Notes: generated by a model from the sequence alone, not told the origin. 64,000 nucleotides of DNA from Chryseobacterium sp. FH1 (GCF_000735135.1 NZ_JPLZ01000006.1:1798001-1862000); one strand, 5' to 3'; counted from the stretch's first letter, positions 8,786 to 17,622 are shown. Program-made: numbers and translations.

Positions 8786-8830
8786 GTTAAACTAGTTAAA
8801 CGCTAGATATACTTTTTCATCATAAATTTG
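8786..8830 (+). promoter_or_regulatory. orphan copy 2 of the shared operator-promoter
   Basis: The palindrome GTTAAACTAGTTAAAC (8786-8801) lies 22 nt before the -7 box TAAATTTG (8823-8830), followed by TCATATCA. It is identical in core and spacing to the pirin and isochorismatase promoters. No protein-coding frame follows within the next 400 bp on this strand. A hairpin terminator lies about 110 bp downstream. Confidence 0.7.
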
Positions 8831-8835
8831 TCATA

Positions 8836-8975
8836 TCATTATTTTAAAAAAAAATAAAAATTATTAGAAAAAGTGATCAACAATTATAATATATAAAAAT
8901 TAAACAGTCACTTTTACGAGAGTGAAATATTTATAAAAATAGGCTTGGATTTTATTATCTGAGCCTATTTTTTTT
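8836..8975 (+). ncRNA. candidate small RNA of about 140 nt
   Basis: The stretch is bounded by the orphan promoter and by a terminator hairpin with T run. The 5' end is inferred from the -7 box, not measured. Inside, AAAAGTGA (8869-8876) is an exact complement of TCACTTTT (8908-8915), while TCACT (8908-8912) can pair instead with AGTGA (8921-8925). The two pairings exclude each other, as in a switchable leader or regulatory RNA. There is no plausible small protein. It matches no RNA family I recognise. The alternative is that it is a decayed gene which kept its promoter. Confidence 0.4.
8937..8975 (+). terminator. intrinsic terminator of the candidate small RNA
   Basis: AAATAGGCT (8937-8945) pairs perfectly with AGCCTATTT (8962-8970) around a 16-nt loop, followed by a T-rich tail to 8975. 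Confidence 0.8.
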
Positions 8976-9130
8976 GTTTTAGACTAAATCTTATTTTAAG
9001 TTTTTATTTAATTTAAATAATTGATTATTAATATTTTAATGTACTGTTTGAATTATTTTTTATCGATTTGAAATATCTGTCTATAATGAACAATAGAAAA
9101 GATTAAAATTTTTTTCCAGAAATGTAATTT

Positions 9131-9175
9131 ATTAAACTAGTTAAATGTACAGGGTTTCTCATCGCCGTAAATTTG
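9131..9175 (+). promoter_or_regulatory. isochorismatase operon promoter, copy 3 of shared operator-promoter
   Basis: The palindrome ATTAAACTAGTTAAAT (9131-9146) and the -7 box TAAATTTG (9168-9175) have the same 22-nt spacing as the copies at 4.0 and 8.8 kb. Outside the palindrome it resembles the pirin copy closely: both share TTTATTAAACTAGTTAAATG followed by ACAG. The 5' leader before the isochorismatase start is about 80 nt. The 150 bp between the terminator at 8975 and this promoter is AT-rich and holds nothing I can recognise. Confidence 0.75.
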
Positions 9176-9260
9176 TCATATCAAAATCAAACAAATACTA
9201 AAACAGATTTTGAAAATCAATCTAACATTATAACAAAATAACATTTAAAAATTAAACATT

Positions 9261-9950
9261 ATGAAAAAGTTAATCTTAACATTCGCAACAGTAGTATTAT
9301 CAGTATCGGCATTCGCTCAAAAAGCAGGAACTTCAATGCTAAACCCTACGAACCACGCTTTGGTTTTAATCGACCACGAAGGACAAATGGCATTCGCAAC
9401 AAAAAGCATCAGTATGGAAGAGTTAAGAAACAATGTAGCATTAATTGCAGGCGGTTCAAAAATCTTCAATATTCCAACTGTGGTAACAACAGTAGCAGAA
9501 AAATCTTTTGCAGGACCTGTTTTCCCGGAAATCTCAGAAGCTTATCCTGAAGCAACAAGCGGATATGTAGATAGAACGACGATGAACACGTGGGAAGATT
9601 TGAATGCTCACAAAGCGATTACAGGAAAAAACAAAAAGAAACTGGTTTTGGCTGGTCTATGGACGAGCGTTTGTATCGTAGGTCCGGCTTTATCGGCCAT
9701 CGACGAAGGTTATGAAGTGTATGTGATTACAGATGCTTCGGGTGATATTTCAAAAGAGGCTCACGACCAGGCGGTTACAAGAATGGTTCAGGCTGGTGCA
9801 CATCCAATTACATCTGTTCAGTATGTTCTTGAATTACAGAGAGATTGGTCAAGAAAAGAAACGTACAAACCAGTCAATGACTTAATGAAAAAATATGGTG
9901 GTGCTTACGGATTAGGAATTCAGTATGCTCAGGATATGCTTAAACACTAA
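9261..9950 (+). CDS. exported isochorismatase-family cysteine hydrolase
   Basis: A 229-residue protein with a clear signal peptide (MKKLILTFATVVLSVSAFAQ, cleavage after about 20). The isochorismatase fold follows, with the probable catalytic Asp39 in VLIDHEGQM and the nucleophile Cys138 in GLWTSVC. Family members hydrolyse amides or enol ethers, but most are cytosolic, so periplasmic location is notable. It leads an operon with an exported amidohydrolase (68 bp downstream) and an outer-membrane porin. Its promoter shares the palindrome with the exported pirin. The substrate is unknown; YcaC-like hydrolases are the nearest guess. Confidence 0.85.
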   Translation: MKKLILTFATVVLSVSAFAQKAGTSMLNPTNHALVLIDHEGQMAFATKSISMEELRNNVALIAGGSKIFNIPTVVTTVAEKSFAGPVFPEISEAYPEATSGYVDRTTMNTWEDLNAHKAITGKNKKKLVLAGLWTSVCIVGPALSAIDEGYEVYVITDASGDISKEAHDQAVTRMVQAGAHPITSVQYVLELQRDWSRKETYKPVNDLMKKYGGAYGLGIQYAQDMLKH

Positions 9951-10018
9951 TCAAATTTCAACAGTGGCAGGTTGAAAACCGACATGCCATTTTTCTTCAA
10001 ACCATTAAAAAGTACATT

Positions 10019-11791
10019 ATGAAACCACTCCATAAAATTCTATTCTCATTCGTCCTTGGTGCCGGATTATTCAATGCTCAGAAAGCAGATTTAATTGTAA
10101 CCAACGGGAAAATCACCACAATGGATGATAAAAATCCAGAAGTTCAGGCTGTTGCCATTAAGGACAACAAAATTTTCCAGACTGGAACAAATGCCCAGAT
10201 TTTAAAACTAAAAGGAAGCGCTACAAAAATCATTGATGCCAAAGGAAATCGAGTGATTCCGGGATTATTTGACAGTCATTTGCACGTGATTCGTGGCGGA
10301 AGATTTTACAATACAGAACTTCGCTGGGATGGTGTGAAAACTTTGAAACGAGCTTTGGAAATGCTGAAAGAACAAGCTCAGAGAACACCAAAAGGGCAGT
10401 GGGTAAGAGTAATTGGTGGCTGGAATGAATATCAGTTTGAAGAAAAAAGACTTCCGACTTTGGCAGAAATCAACGAGGCGACAGGTGATGTTCCCGCTTT
10501 CGTAATGTATTTGTACGGAAAAGCGTGGTTGAATAAATCAGGTTTGGAACAATTAAAAATCACTGGTGAAACGCCAAATCCGGCTCAGGGTTTAATTGAA
10601 AAAGACAGCAATGGTGACCCGACAGGTCTTTTGGTTGCAGAGCCAAACGCATTTATTCTATACTCAACTTTGGCAAAATTGCCTGAGCTAACCGAAGCGG
10701 AAAAAGAAAATTCCACATTGCAATATATGACCGAACTGAATCGTCTTGGAGTGACCGCTGTGATGGATGCAGGCGGTGGTTTTCAAAATTTCCCAGACGA
10801 TTACGGAACAACGGATGCTTTAAATAAAAAAGGAAAAATCACAGTTCGTCTCCCTTATTATCTCTTTGCTCAGAAAAAAGGTTCTGAATTAGCAGATTAC
10901 ACGAAATGGACAGGAATGGTAGACATCGATGACCACGGGCACAACGACCACAACGGAATTGATTATCACGTAGAAGGTGGTGGCGAAAATCTGGTTTCGG
11001 ACGGTGCTGATTTTGAAAATTTCCTTTTCCCAAGACCCGAATTGCCTGCAACAATGGAAAAAAGTATGAAAGAAGTCCTAAGTCTTTTGGTTAAAAAAAG
11101 ATGGCCTTTCAGAATCCACGCCACCTACAACGAAAGCATCACAAGATTCTTAAACGTCATCGAAGAAGTAAATCAAGAAACACCTTTGAACGGATTGGTT
11201 TGGTTTTTCGACCACGCAGAAACAGTTTCTGAAGACAATATGAAACGCATCAAAGCTCTAGGCGGAGGAATTGCTGTGCAGCACAGAATGGCTTATCAGG
11301 GTGAAAGTTTCATCCACCGTTATGGTAAAAAAGCAGCGTTGGCTTCTCCACCCGTAAAGAAAATGCTGGAGATGGGAATTCCGGTAGGATTAGGAACAGA
11401 CGGAACCAGAGTCGCAAGTTATAATCCGTGGGTGGCTTTGTACTGGATTACTTCGGGAAAAACCTTGGGCGGAACTCAGGTGATGGCCAAAGAAAATGCT
11501 TTAGACAGAAAAACAGCGTTGTCGCTTTCCACTTTTGGAGGATATGAATTGATAAAGGATTATGAAAAAGGAAAAATCAAAAAAGGATATTTTGCTGACC
11601 TTGCGATTTTGGATAAAGATTATTTCAGTGTTGATGAAGAACAAATCAAAGACATCACTTCAAAACTAACTATCGTTGACGGAAAAGTTGTTTATGGAGA
11701 CGAAACTTATGAAAATGTTGCTCCGGCTTCACTTCCTGTTCTTCCAGAATGGTCTCCTGTAAAATACTACGGAGGGTATCAGACCAAATAA
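10019..11791 (+). CDS. exported amidohydrolase, YtcJ-like
   Basis: A 590-residue metal-dependent hydrolase of the amidohydrolase superfamily, amidohydrolase_3 (YtcJ) type. A signal peptide (about 1-20, ending FNAQ) precedes the N-terminal beta sandwich. The first metal motif DSHLH has His87 and His89; FDHAETV and GLGTDGTRVASYNPW further on provide the later His and Asp ligands. The C-terminal segment GKIKKGYFADLAILDKD is the usual end of the fold. It probably works in the periplasm on the same compound as the isochorismatase-fold enzyme upstream. The substrate is unknown. Confidence 0.88.
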   Translation: MKPLHKILFSFVLGAGLFNAQKADLIVTNGKITTMDDKNPEVQAVAIKDNKIFQTGTNAQILKLKGSATKIIDAKGNRVIPGLFDSHLHVIRGGRFYNTELRWDGVKTLKRALEMLKEQAQRTPKGQWVRVIGGWNEYQFEEKRLPTLAEINEATGDVPAFVMYLYGKAWLNKSGLEQLKITGETPNPAQGLIEKDSNGDPTGLLVAEPNAFILYSTLAKLPELTEAEKENSTLQYMTELNRLGVTAVMDAGGGFQNFPDDYGTTDALNKKGKITVRLPYYLFAQKKGSELADYTKWTGMVDIDDHGHNDHNGIDYHVEGGGENLVSDGADFENFLFPRPELPATMEKSMKEVLSLLVKKRWPFRIHATYNESITRFLNVIEEVNQETPLNGLVWFFDHAETVSEDNMKRIKALGGGIAVQHRMAYQGESFIHRYGKKAALASPPVKKMLEMGIPVGLGTDGTRVASYNPWVALYWITSGKTLGGTQVMAKENALDRKTALSLSTFGGYELIKDYEKGKIKKGYFADLAILDKDYFSVDEEQIKDITSKLTIVDGKVVYGDETYENVAPASLPVLPEWSPVKYYGGYQTK

Positions 11792-11827
11792 TTCATCATC
11801 CATTCTTGGAATCTCAAACCTAAAACA

Positions 11828-13198
11828 ATGAAAAAGCTGATTAAAATATTATTGATTGTTCAAATCATCCTTCCGACGATAGTTTCGGCACAATTTAAAT
11901 TAATGAGGTTTGATGAAGATTATTCCACTTACAAAGATTCTGCTGACACATTTTACAATTCCATAAAATACATTCCGCTTTCCGAAAAAAACAGTGATAA
12001 ATATTTATCGTTAGGCGGAGAAGCTAGAGCTGAGTTTGTTTATTTTGAAAATGAAGACTGGGGAAGACTGGGAATCGGAAGCAATCCGTTTTTCATCCAG
12101 CGATACACGATTCACGCAGATTTGCATTTAGGTTCACGAGTAAGAGTTTTTGGACAGTTGAGAAGTGCCTGGGAAAACGGCAGAAAAAACGGACCGAGAC
12201 CAATTGATGAAGACCATTTGAATGTTCAGAACCTTTTCATAGACGTCGATGCTATTAAAAATGAAAAAGAAAAACTCACCGTTCGTGCCGGAAGACAGGA
12301 GCTGGACTACGGAAGTGGAAGACTGATTTCTGTGCGCGAAGGTCCCAACCTGAGACTCTATTTTGACGGACTGAAACTGATGTACAAAAGAGGGAACTTC
12401 AAATCGGATGCTTTTATGATGATGGCGAGTGAAATTGGCACCGGAGTTTTTGACAACAAACCTTCAAAATCGGTCAATCTTTGGGGAAGTTACAACACTT
12501 TGGTTCTTCCGAAAAGCGGAAATCTGGAATTCTATTATTTGGGAATCCATCGTAAGGAAACCCGTTTTGAAGATGGAATAGGAGATGAGACAAGACATAC
12601 TTTGGGTGGAAGATTTTACAGGTACGGGGGCGGATTTATTTACAATTTTGAAGGCGCCTACCAGTTTGGAAATTTCAATAAAGGAAATATCAGCGCGTGG
12701 ACAGCCTCTGCAGATATCGGATATATGTTCGAAAACGTAAAAGGAAAACCGACCATCAATCTTCGAAACGATTACATTTCCGGAGACCGAAACAGAGAGG
12801 ACGGAAAGTTGGGAACCTTCAATCCATTGTATCCAAAAGGTGGTTATTTCGGATTCAATCCGCAAATCGGACCTGTGAATTTGATTGATGTTCATCCGTA
12901 TGCAACGGTTGATTTGAACAGCAAAATGACGGTGCAGGCTGATGTGGTTTTCAACTGGAGATATTCTACGCAGGACGGCGTTTACAGACCGAGTGGTTCT
13001 TTAAACCTGACTTCGATGAACTCCAAAAAGAAATACATCGGAACGGCTTTCCTTGGAAGCTTTAATTATAAAGTCAATAAATCTTTCACTTTCAATACAG
13101 GCATTCAGTACTTCAAAACAGGTGAATTTGTGGATGATATTATTGAAAATGACAAAGACGGATTGTTTATTAATTCAAGAATTGTTTATAAGTTTTAA
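11828..13198 (+). CDS. outer-membrane beta-barrel, alginate export family
   Basis: A 456-residue outer-membrane protein with signal peptide (about 1-21, ending VSAQ) and alternating strands of the alginate_export (AlgE-like) family. Recognisable parts are GGEARAEFVYFENEDW, VRAGRQELDYGSGRLIS and the C-terminal aromatic residue Phe in INSRIVYKF typical of barrels. In Bacteroidota these proteins are usually general or substrate-specific porins rather than alginate exporters. It starts 36 bp after the amidohydrolase gene and so probably admits that operon's substrate or releases its product. Confidence 0.85.
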   Translation: MKKLIKILLIVQIILPTIVSAQFKLMRFDEDYSTYKDSADTFYNSIKYIPLSEKNSDKYLSLGGEARAEFVYFENEDWGRLGIGSNPFFIQRYTIHADLHLGSRVRVFGQLRSAWENGRKNGPRPIDEDHLNVQNLFIDVDAIKNEKEKLTVRAGRQELDYGSGRLISVREGPNLRLYFDGLKLMYKRGNFKSDAFMMMASEIGTGVFDNKPSKSVNLWGSYNTLVLPKSGNLEFYYLGIHRKETRFEDGIGDETRHTLGGRFYRYGGGFIYNFEGAYQFGNFNKGNISAWTASADIGYMFENVKGKPTINLRNDYISGDRNREDGKLGTFNPLYPKGGYFGFNPQIGPVNLIDVHPYATVDLNSKMTVQADVVFNWRYSTQDGVYRPSGSLNLTSMNSKKKYIGTAFLGSFNYKVNKSFTFNTGIQYFKTGEFVDDIIENDKDGLFINSRIVYKF

Positions 13199-13382
13199 CG
13201 AATTAATTCGAAAATTTGAGAATGTGTTAATTTGAAAATTTCATTCAATTAATTATCCCACATCAAGAACAATTTTTACTTCTAAGACTACCTTTGAATA
13301 ACATTTAAACAATATTAAAATCAACAAAATTATAATCAGCCAAAAGCCAATCGCTAAGAGCTAAAAAAACAAAAAAAATATT

Positions 13383-14126
13383 ATGAAAAATACACTAAGA
13401 AACACGATAAGCAAATCATTATTAATCGCTGGATTAGCAATATCTACTCTCACGTTCGCACAAACAACAACAGCCAATTCATCTGCAACGCCGGCAAAAG
13501 TTGGAACAATGAAAAATTGGGGTTCAGTGGATGGAATTTCTATGATTGGATTGGTTCAGGGGCCATCTTCTGCCGACGCCCAACTGCAGGTTGCCTGTGT
13601 TTTTGAATATACAGATAACGACATCCACAGCGCTCAGGCATTGCCTGCCAACTTAAACGGATTGGTTCATTTGGATGACGCTTTGAAGGGTGAATTTACC
13701 AACATCAGACAATCAGGTCAGTTCAAAGGACATTCTTTGGAAACCTTATTGATTTCGACAAAAAAAGGTTCTCTGTCTGCGAAAAAATTATTGTTGATTG
13801 GTTTGGGCGACAGAAACAAATTTACACCGGAATTGATGACATCGGTGGGAGAGGTTGCTACTCGTGAAGCTATGAGATTAGGTGTGACTAATTTTGCTTT
13901 TGCCAGCGACCTTAAAGATGCGGGAATAGATTCTCCCACTGCTCTCGTTGCAGGAAATGTGGTGAAGGGTGTTGTGAGTGCCAACCGCTCTGAAACGTAT
14001 CTGAAAGAACACAATCTTTCCAAAACTAAGAAATTAAAAAAAGTATATCTGTTGGCTGGTCCGTCTTTCTTTGAAGTTGCAGGTGGCGGAATCCAGACTG
14101 CGATTGCGGAAGTGAATAAGAAGTAA
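13383..14126 (+). CDS. exported stand-alone M17 peptidase N-terminal domain
   Basis: A 247-residue protein: signal peptide to about residue 27 (ending TFAQ), then a domain resembling the N-terminal domain of M17 leucyl aminopeptidases (KKLLLIGLGDRNKFTPELMTSVGEVATREAMRLG at about 138-170 is the family-like part; the rest is divergent). The catalytic metallopeptidase domain is absent, so it should not be a peptidase. An exact TAnnTTTG box (TACCTTTG, 13289-13296) lies 184 bp behind the porin stop, so it may have its own promoter. It ends with a strong terminator. Confidence 0.8.
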   Translation: MKNTLRNTISKSLLIAGLAISTLTFAQTTTANSSATPAKVGTMKNWGSVDGISMIGLVQGPSSADAQLQVACVFEYTDNDIHSAQALPANLNGLVHLDDALKGEFTNIRQSGQFKGHSLETLLISTKKGSLSAKKLLLIGLGDRNKFTPELMTSVGEVATREAMRLGVTNFAFASDLKDAGIDSPTALVAGNVVKGVVSANRSETYLKEHNLSKTKKLKKVYLLAGPSFFEVAGGGIQTAIAEVNKK

Positions 14127-14151
14127 TTTTGTAATAGAAAGTGAAGGTGAG

Positions 14152-14186
14152 AGAACCGGTATTTGTTTAAATGCCGGTTCTTTTTA
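14152..14186 (+). terminator. intrinsic terminator after M17-N gene
   Basis: AGAACCGGTATTT (14152-14164) pairs with AAATGCCGGTTCT (14169-14181) over 13 bp with one wobble pair and a 4-nt loop, followed by TTTTTATTT. It also lies at the end of the convergent gene on the minus strand. Confidence 0.85.
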
Positions 14187-14226
14187 TTTACAATAATACT
14201 TTGTTACTAAAATTCGATTCCAAATA

Positions 14227-14847
14227 TTACCAAAGCTTAGGAAGAAGTCTGTTGGTTTTTTCTTTATATGTTGCAAAACCTGCGTGTCTAGACATTGATT
14301 GGTCTTTTTTGCCCATATTGATAAAGAAATATCCAACCCAGAAAGCCAATACAACCAGTGGAATCCAATGCCAGGCGACGAGAGCAAATGAGCCGTATAT
14401 CAATATTTCGCCTAAATAATTAGGATTTCTCGTGCGTGCAAAAAGTCCGTCTTCAATTAATCCCTTCTGAATTCTTAAAGTATAAAACTTTTGGGCGTCA
14501 CCTACATAATGGAGAAAAATTCCCATTGTATAAATAGCTGGAGCCAGCCCGAAAACCCAAACGGGTACATTGGTATGTTCAGAAATAAGCAGGTAAGGTG
14601 CGATGTAATAACCAGCCAATGGCAAAAATGGTGTCAGAAGTCCTGTCATAATAGATAATTTCTGTTCAAATCTTTTGTCGGGAAATAGTTTTTGTTTGAG
14701 GAGCCAGAGAATGGTGTAAGTGCCGTGCAATCCGAGATATAAAAAAGCGGGCGCACTCCAGTTGTTATAAGTCCACATCAGTAATAAGACGATGGGACTG
14801 ACTAAAATTTTATGCAGGTTAATCACTGCATTGACAGTTGTTTTCAT
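14227..14847 (-). CDS. isoprenylcysteine methyltransferase-like membrane protein
   Basis: A 206-residue protein with five to six membrane segments. Its C-terminal half has the ICMT/phospholipid-methyltransferase type motif: ARTRNPNYLGEILIYGSFAL near 136, then a conserved Arg-His pair near SRHAGFATYKEKTNRLLP. Such proteins bind S-adenosylmethionine within the membrane or belong to the related steroid-reductase-like DUF1295 group; the two cannot be separated here. It lies 65 bp downstream of a Crp-family gene on the same strand and is probably co-transcribed with it. Confidence 0.75.
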   Translation of the reverse strand: MKTTVNAVINLHKILVSPIVLLLMWTYNNWSAPAFLYLGLHGTYTILWLLKQKLFPDKRFEQKLSIMTGLLTPFLPLAGYYIAPYLLISEHTNVPVWVFGLAPAIYTMGIFLHYVGDAQKFYTLRIQKGLIEDGLFARTRNPNYLGEILIYGSFALVAWHWIPLVVLAFWVGYFFINMGKKDQSMSRHAGFATYKEKTNRLLPKLW

Positions 14848-14912
14848 TTATTTTTTGTTTCTACAAAGGTCATCCTTATAGAAACCTGTTCACTGACACA
14901 TATGTTACAAAA

Positions 14913-15512
14913 TTACAATCCGGCTATTTTTTTTCGAATCCGGCTTAATGATGGTCGTTCAATTCCGAGATAAGAAGAAAGATGAGTCAAAGGAATCCGG
15001 TTAAAGAGTTCAGGATTTTGTGTGATAAATTGAATATAACGCTGTTCTGCCTGGTCAAACTGGAAACTCTCTACTCTGCTTTGAAGCATTTTCAATATTT
15101 CCTCTGCCATCAATCTGCCATAACGCTCGAATCCGCTAAACTTTTTATAACCGTTTTGCATATGCTCATAAGGAAGCGTGATAATGGTGCTAGGTTCCAG
15201 ACATTGAAAATAATATCTGCTGGGCAGTTGATTGAGCAACGAGGGATAATCGGTTACGTACTCATTTTCTTTTGCAAACAAAATCGTGATTTCGTTCCCT
15301 TTATCATTGATGTAATATGCTCTGACAAGTCCGCTCGTTAAAAATCCAAGCTGATGATTCTTTTTCCCGGCTTCCATATACATTTCTTTAGATTTAAAAT
15401 GCTGAACGCTCAATCCGCTTTCCAGATATTCCCATTCCTCTTCAGAACATTCGGGATGAATGCTAAGGATGGCTTCTTTATAAATACTAAATTCCTCCGG
15501 CTGTTGAATCAT
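14913..15512 (-). CDS. Crp/Fnr family transcription regulator
   Basis: A 199-residue regulator with a cyclic-nucleotide-binding-like N-terminal barrel (about 25-120) and a C-terminal helix-turn-helix (PLTHLSSYLGIERPSLSRIRKK at about 174-195). It is a paralogue of the protein at 3262 with little sequence identity. It has no cysteine cluster. The methyltransferase-like gene follows 65 bp downstream, so that gene is its most likely target or partner. Confidence 0.85.
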   Translation of the reverse strand: MIQQPEEFSIYKEAILSIHPECSEEEWEYLESGLSVQHFKSKEMYMEAGKKNHQLGFLTSGLVRAYYINDKGNEITILFAKENEYVTDYPSLLNQLPSRYYFQCLEPSTIITLPYEHMQNGYKKFSGFERYGRLMAEEILKMLQSRVESFQFDQAEQRYIQFITQNPELFNRIPLTHLSSYLGIERPSLSRIRKKIAGL

Positions 15513-15616
15513 TGCTTTGGATATTGAATGAGTGATTTTGTGTAGTTGATTCGCTTAAAAAACTTATTGATGAATCTGCAAATTATCGATCAATCGATTT
15601 TGAATTGTAAAATTAG

Positions 15617-15712
15617 TTTTTAAAACCAAAATATTTGTTGATTGGTCCGCCTTTATTTGACGTATTGGATGGCGATATTCAAAATGTGATTAATGAAATG
15701 AATAAGAAATAG
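15617..15712 (+). pseudogene. possible 3' gene remnant
   Basis: An open stretch without start codon reads FLKPKYLLIGPPLFDVLDGD and then IQNVINEMNKK before a stop. The composition looks like a real protein C-terminus, but nothing upstream is open in this frame (stop at 15614). I do not recognise the family. The remaining gap, 15513-15934, is AT-rich and probably holds the divergent promoters of the Crp and AraC genes. Confidence 0.3.
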
Positions 15713-15934
15713 TATTGAAAATTTAAAAAACACCGTCAACTTGGTCAATCCTCGATAAAGAAACATTTATTATTAGCACTAATCCTTTCTGATTGGCAAA
15801 AAACAGCTCTGAAATTTCTATAAAGTAATATTGCTAAATCCATTTCATAGCTGACAATTTCAAATTATTTGGTAAGCTAGAATTGTAATTAGTAAATTTT
15901 AGATCTGATAAGTTCATTTTTATAAATTAGCAAA

Positions 15935-16801
15935 ATGAAAATCTACAAAGACTTCGCTACTTACAATCAGGAAATTGGTTTATCAAAACCTTTGGATCAT
16001 GATATCGATGTTGGGTATTACGATCCGCCAAAGATTATCATCAGTTCAAAACCCGTTATTGTCGATTTTTACAGAATTTCAATCAAAATTAAGTACAAGA
16101 GAAAATCGACGCCTGACATTGAGCCGGTTTCTGCGGTATTCTTTAATACACCGGATTTAATTATCGAGCCGGGTTGGGATGCAGAGCCCACGTTTAGCGG
16201 AATGTACTTACAACTCTCGAAAAAGATCATCGAAGAAAACAGATTTTTGTTCAAAACCTATTTGGATTATGGTCAACACGAAGCTTTGTATTTAACCGAC
16301 GAAGAAGTGGAGGAGGTGAGTGCCGTTTTCAGGTTGATGATCAAATATTATCAAAGTGAGATAATACATTTTGGAGTCTTGCTTTCTTATGTCAATGTGA
16401 TGCTTTCCTTGGTAGAATCTTTTTATAAAAGACAATTTTCGACAGATACCAAACAGTACAACCGCATCGTGACAGATTTTCAGCAAAGTCTGATTGATTA
16501 TTACAATCAGCCTGTAAAACAGCTTCCCAGTGTTCAATACTTTGCAGACCAATTAGGCTTAACGGCAAATTATCTGGGCGACATCGTAAAACATTTCACA
16601 AAGAAATCAGCTTTGGAAAACATCCACGAATTTGTCATTAAGAAAGCTAAAGAATTACTGCTGGAAAATGAAAACATGAACACGACCGAAGTGGCTTATG
16701 AACTGGGTTTTGAATATCCCAATTACTTTTCGAAATTTTTCAAAAAGCAAGTAAAGCTTACACCAAAAGAATTTCGATTGCAAGCAATGAGTAGAAATTA
16801 A
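15935..16801 (+). CDS. AraC family transcription regulator
   Basis: A 288-residue activator-type regulator. The N-terminal 170 residues form the cupin-like sensing domain. The C-terminus carries two helix-turn-helix motifs, YFADQLGLTANYLGDIVKHF near 204 and TEVAYELGFEYPNYFSKFFK near 251. A weak -7-like box (TAAATTAG) lies close to the start codon, so the leader is short. It is followed after 128 bp by the two quinone-reductase-like genes, which are its likely targets. It is similar in layout to the AraC protein at 19759. Confidence 0.88.
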   Translation: MKIYKDFATYNQEIGLSKPLDHDIDVGYYDPPKIIISSKPVIVDFYRISIKIKYKRKSTPDIEPVSAVFFNTPDLIIEPGWDAEPTFSGMYLQLSKKIIEENRFLFKTYLDYGQHEALYLTDEEVEEVSAVFRLMIKYYQSEIIHFGVLLSYVNVMLSLVESFYKRQFSTDTKQYNRIVTDFQQSLIDYYNQPVKQLPSVQYFADQLGLTANYLGDIVKHFTKKSALENIHEFVIKKAKELLLENENMNTTEVAYELGFEYPNYFSKFFKKQVKLTPKEFRLQAMSRN

Positions 16802-16929
16802 ATAATCAAAAATACCTTCACAAAAGGTGTTTTTTAATTATCAGTAATTTGTTTCTTTTTTTGTAGTAATCTGTTTCCGTGACGTGAGATATCAGGTTTT
16901 AATTTTGTGTAATCATTTTAAACAAAAAT

Positions 16930-17622
16930 ATGAAGGCAAAAATAATACTGATAAGCATTTTGACATTGTTATCATTCGGTACAAAAATCAATGCACAAAA
17001 CAAGTCCGCAAAAGATAGCGCAAAACAGCAAACCGTACTGCTCATCAATGCACATTTAACGTACAAAGGCTTTTCGGAAGGCAAGCTGAACATGGCTTTT
17101 TACGACCAGGCCAAAGCATTTTTTATATCTCAAAATTTCAAAGTTTTAGAAACGAAAATTGAGAATGGTTACAATGTGGAACAAGAAGTGGAAAAACATC
17201 TGCAAGCCGACATCATCATTTTGCAAACTCCCGTGAAATGGGAAAATACACCCTGGATTTACAAAAAATATGTGGATGAGATTTTCACCAGTGCAATGTT
17301 CAGTCAAAAATTTCTAACCGGCGACGGTCGCTCAGAAACAGACCCAACGAAGCAGTATGGAACTGGCGGAAAAATGTATGGGAAAAAGTTTCTCCTTTCT
17401 GCCACTTGGAATGCGCCGGAAGAAAGTTTCAACAATCCCAAAAATCCGCTTTGGAAAGGTAAAACTGCGGATGATGCGCTGTTTAATATCGTTGCAAACT
17501 ATTCGTTCGTTGGCTTTGAAATACTTCCTGGACATTATTGCTATGATGTTTTCCACAACAAACAAATCAAAGAAGATTTAGAAAATTATCCAAAATATCT
17601 GAAGAAAATTTTGGGGCTGTAA
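16930..17622 (+). CDS. exported flavodoxin-fold NAD(P)H oxidoreductase
   Basis: A 230-residue protein of the flavodoxin_2 / MdaB-NQO type. A signal peptide (about 1-22, ending INAQ) is followed by a Ser/Lys-rich linker. The fold itself starts at VLLINAHLTYKG near 36 and contains DIIILQTPVKWENTPWIYKKYVDE near 95 and GTGGKMYGKKFLLSATWNAP near 138. It is a close paralogue of the next gene, which lacks the signal peptide. A TAATTTTG box (16900-16907) lies upstream. Export of a flavin enzyme is unusual because it needs periplasmic flavin and a reductant. Confidence 0.82.
   Translation: MKAKIILISILTLLSFGTKINAQNKSAKDSAKQQTVLLINAHLTYKGFSEGKLNMAFYDQAKAFFISQNFKVLETKIENGYNVEQEVEKHLQADIIILQTPVKWENTPWIYKKYVDEIFTSAMFSQKFLTGDGRSETDPTKQYGTGGKMYGKKFLLSATWNAPEESFNNPKNPLWKGKTADDALFNIVANYSFVGFEILPGHYCYDVFHNKQIKEDLENYPKYLKKILGL

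Noticed and set aside
12464-12895. Minus-strand frame of 143 codons inside the porin gene
   Set aside because: A shadow frame. The plus-strand beta-barrel is complete and has a signal peptide.
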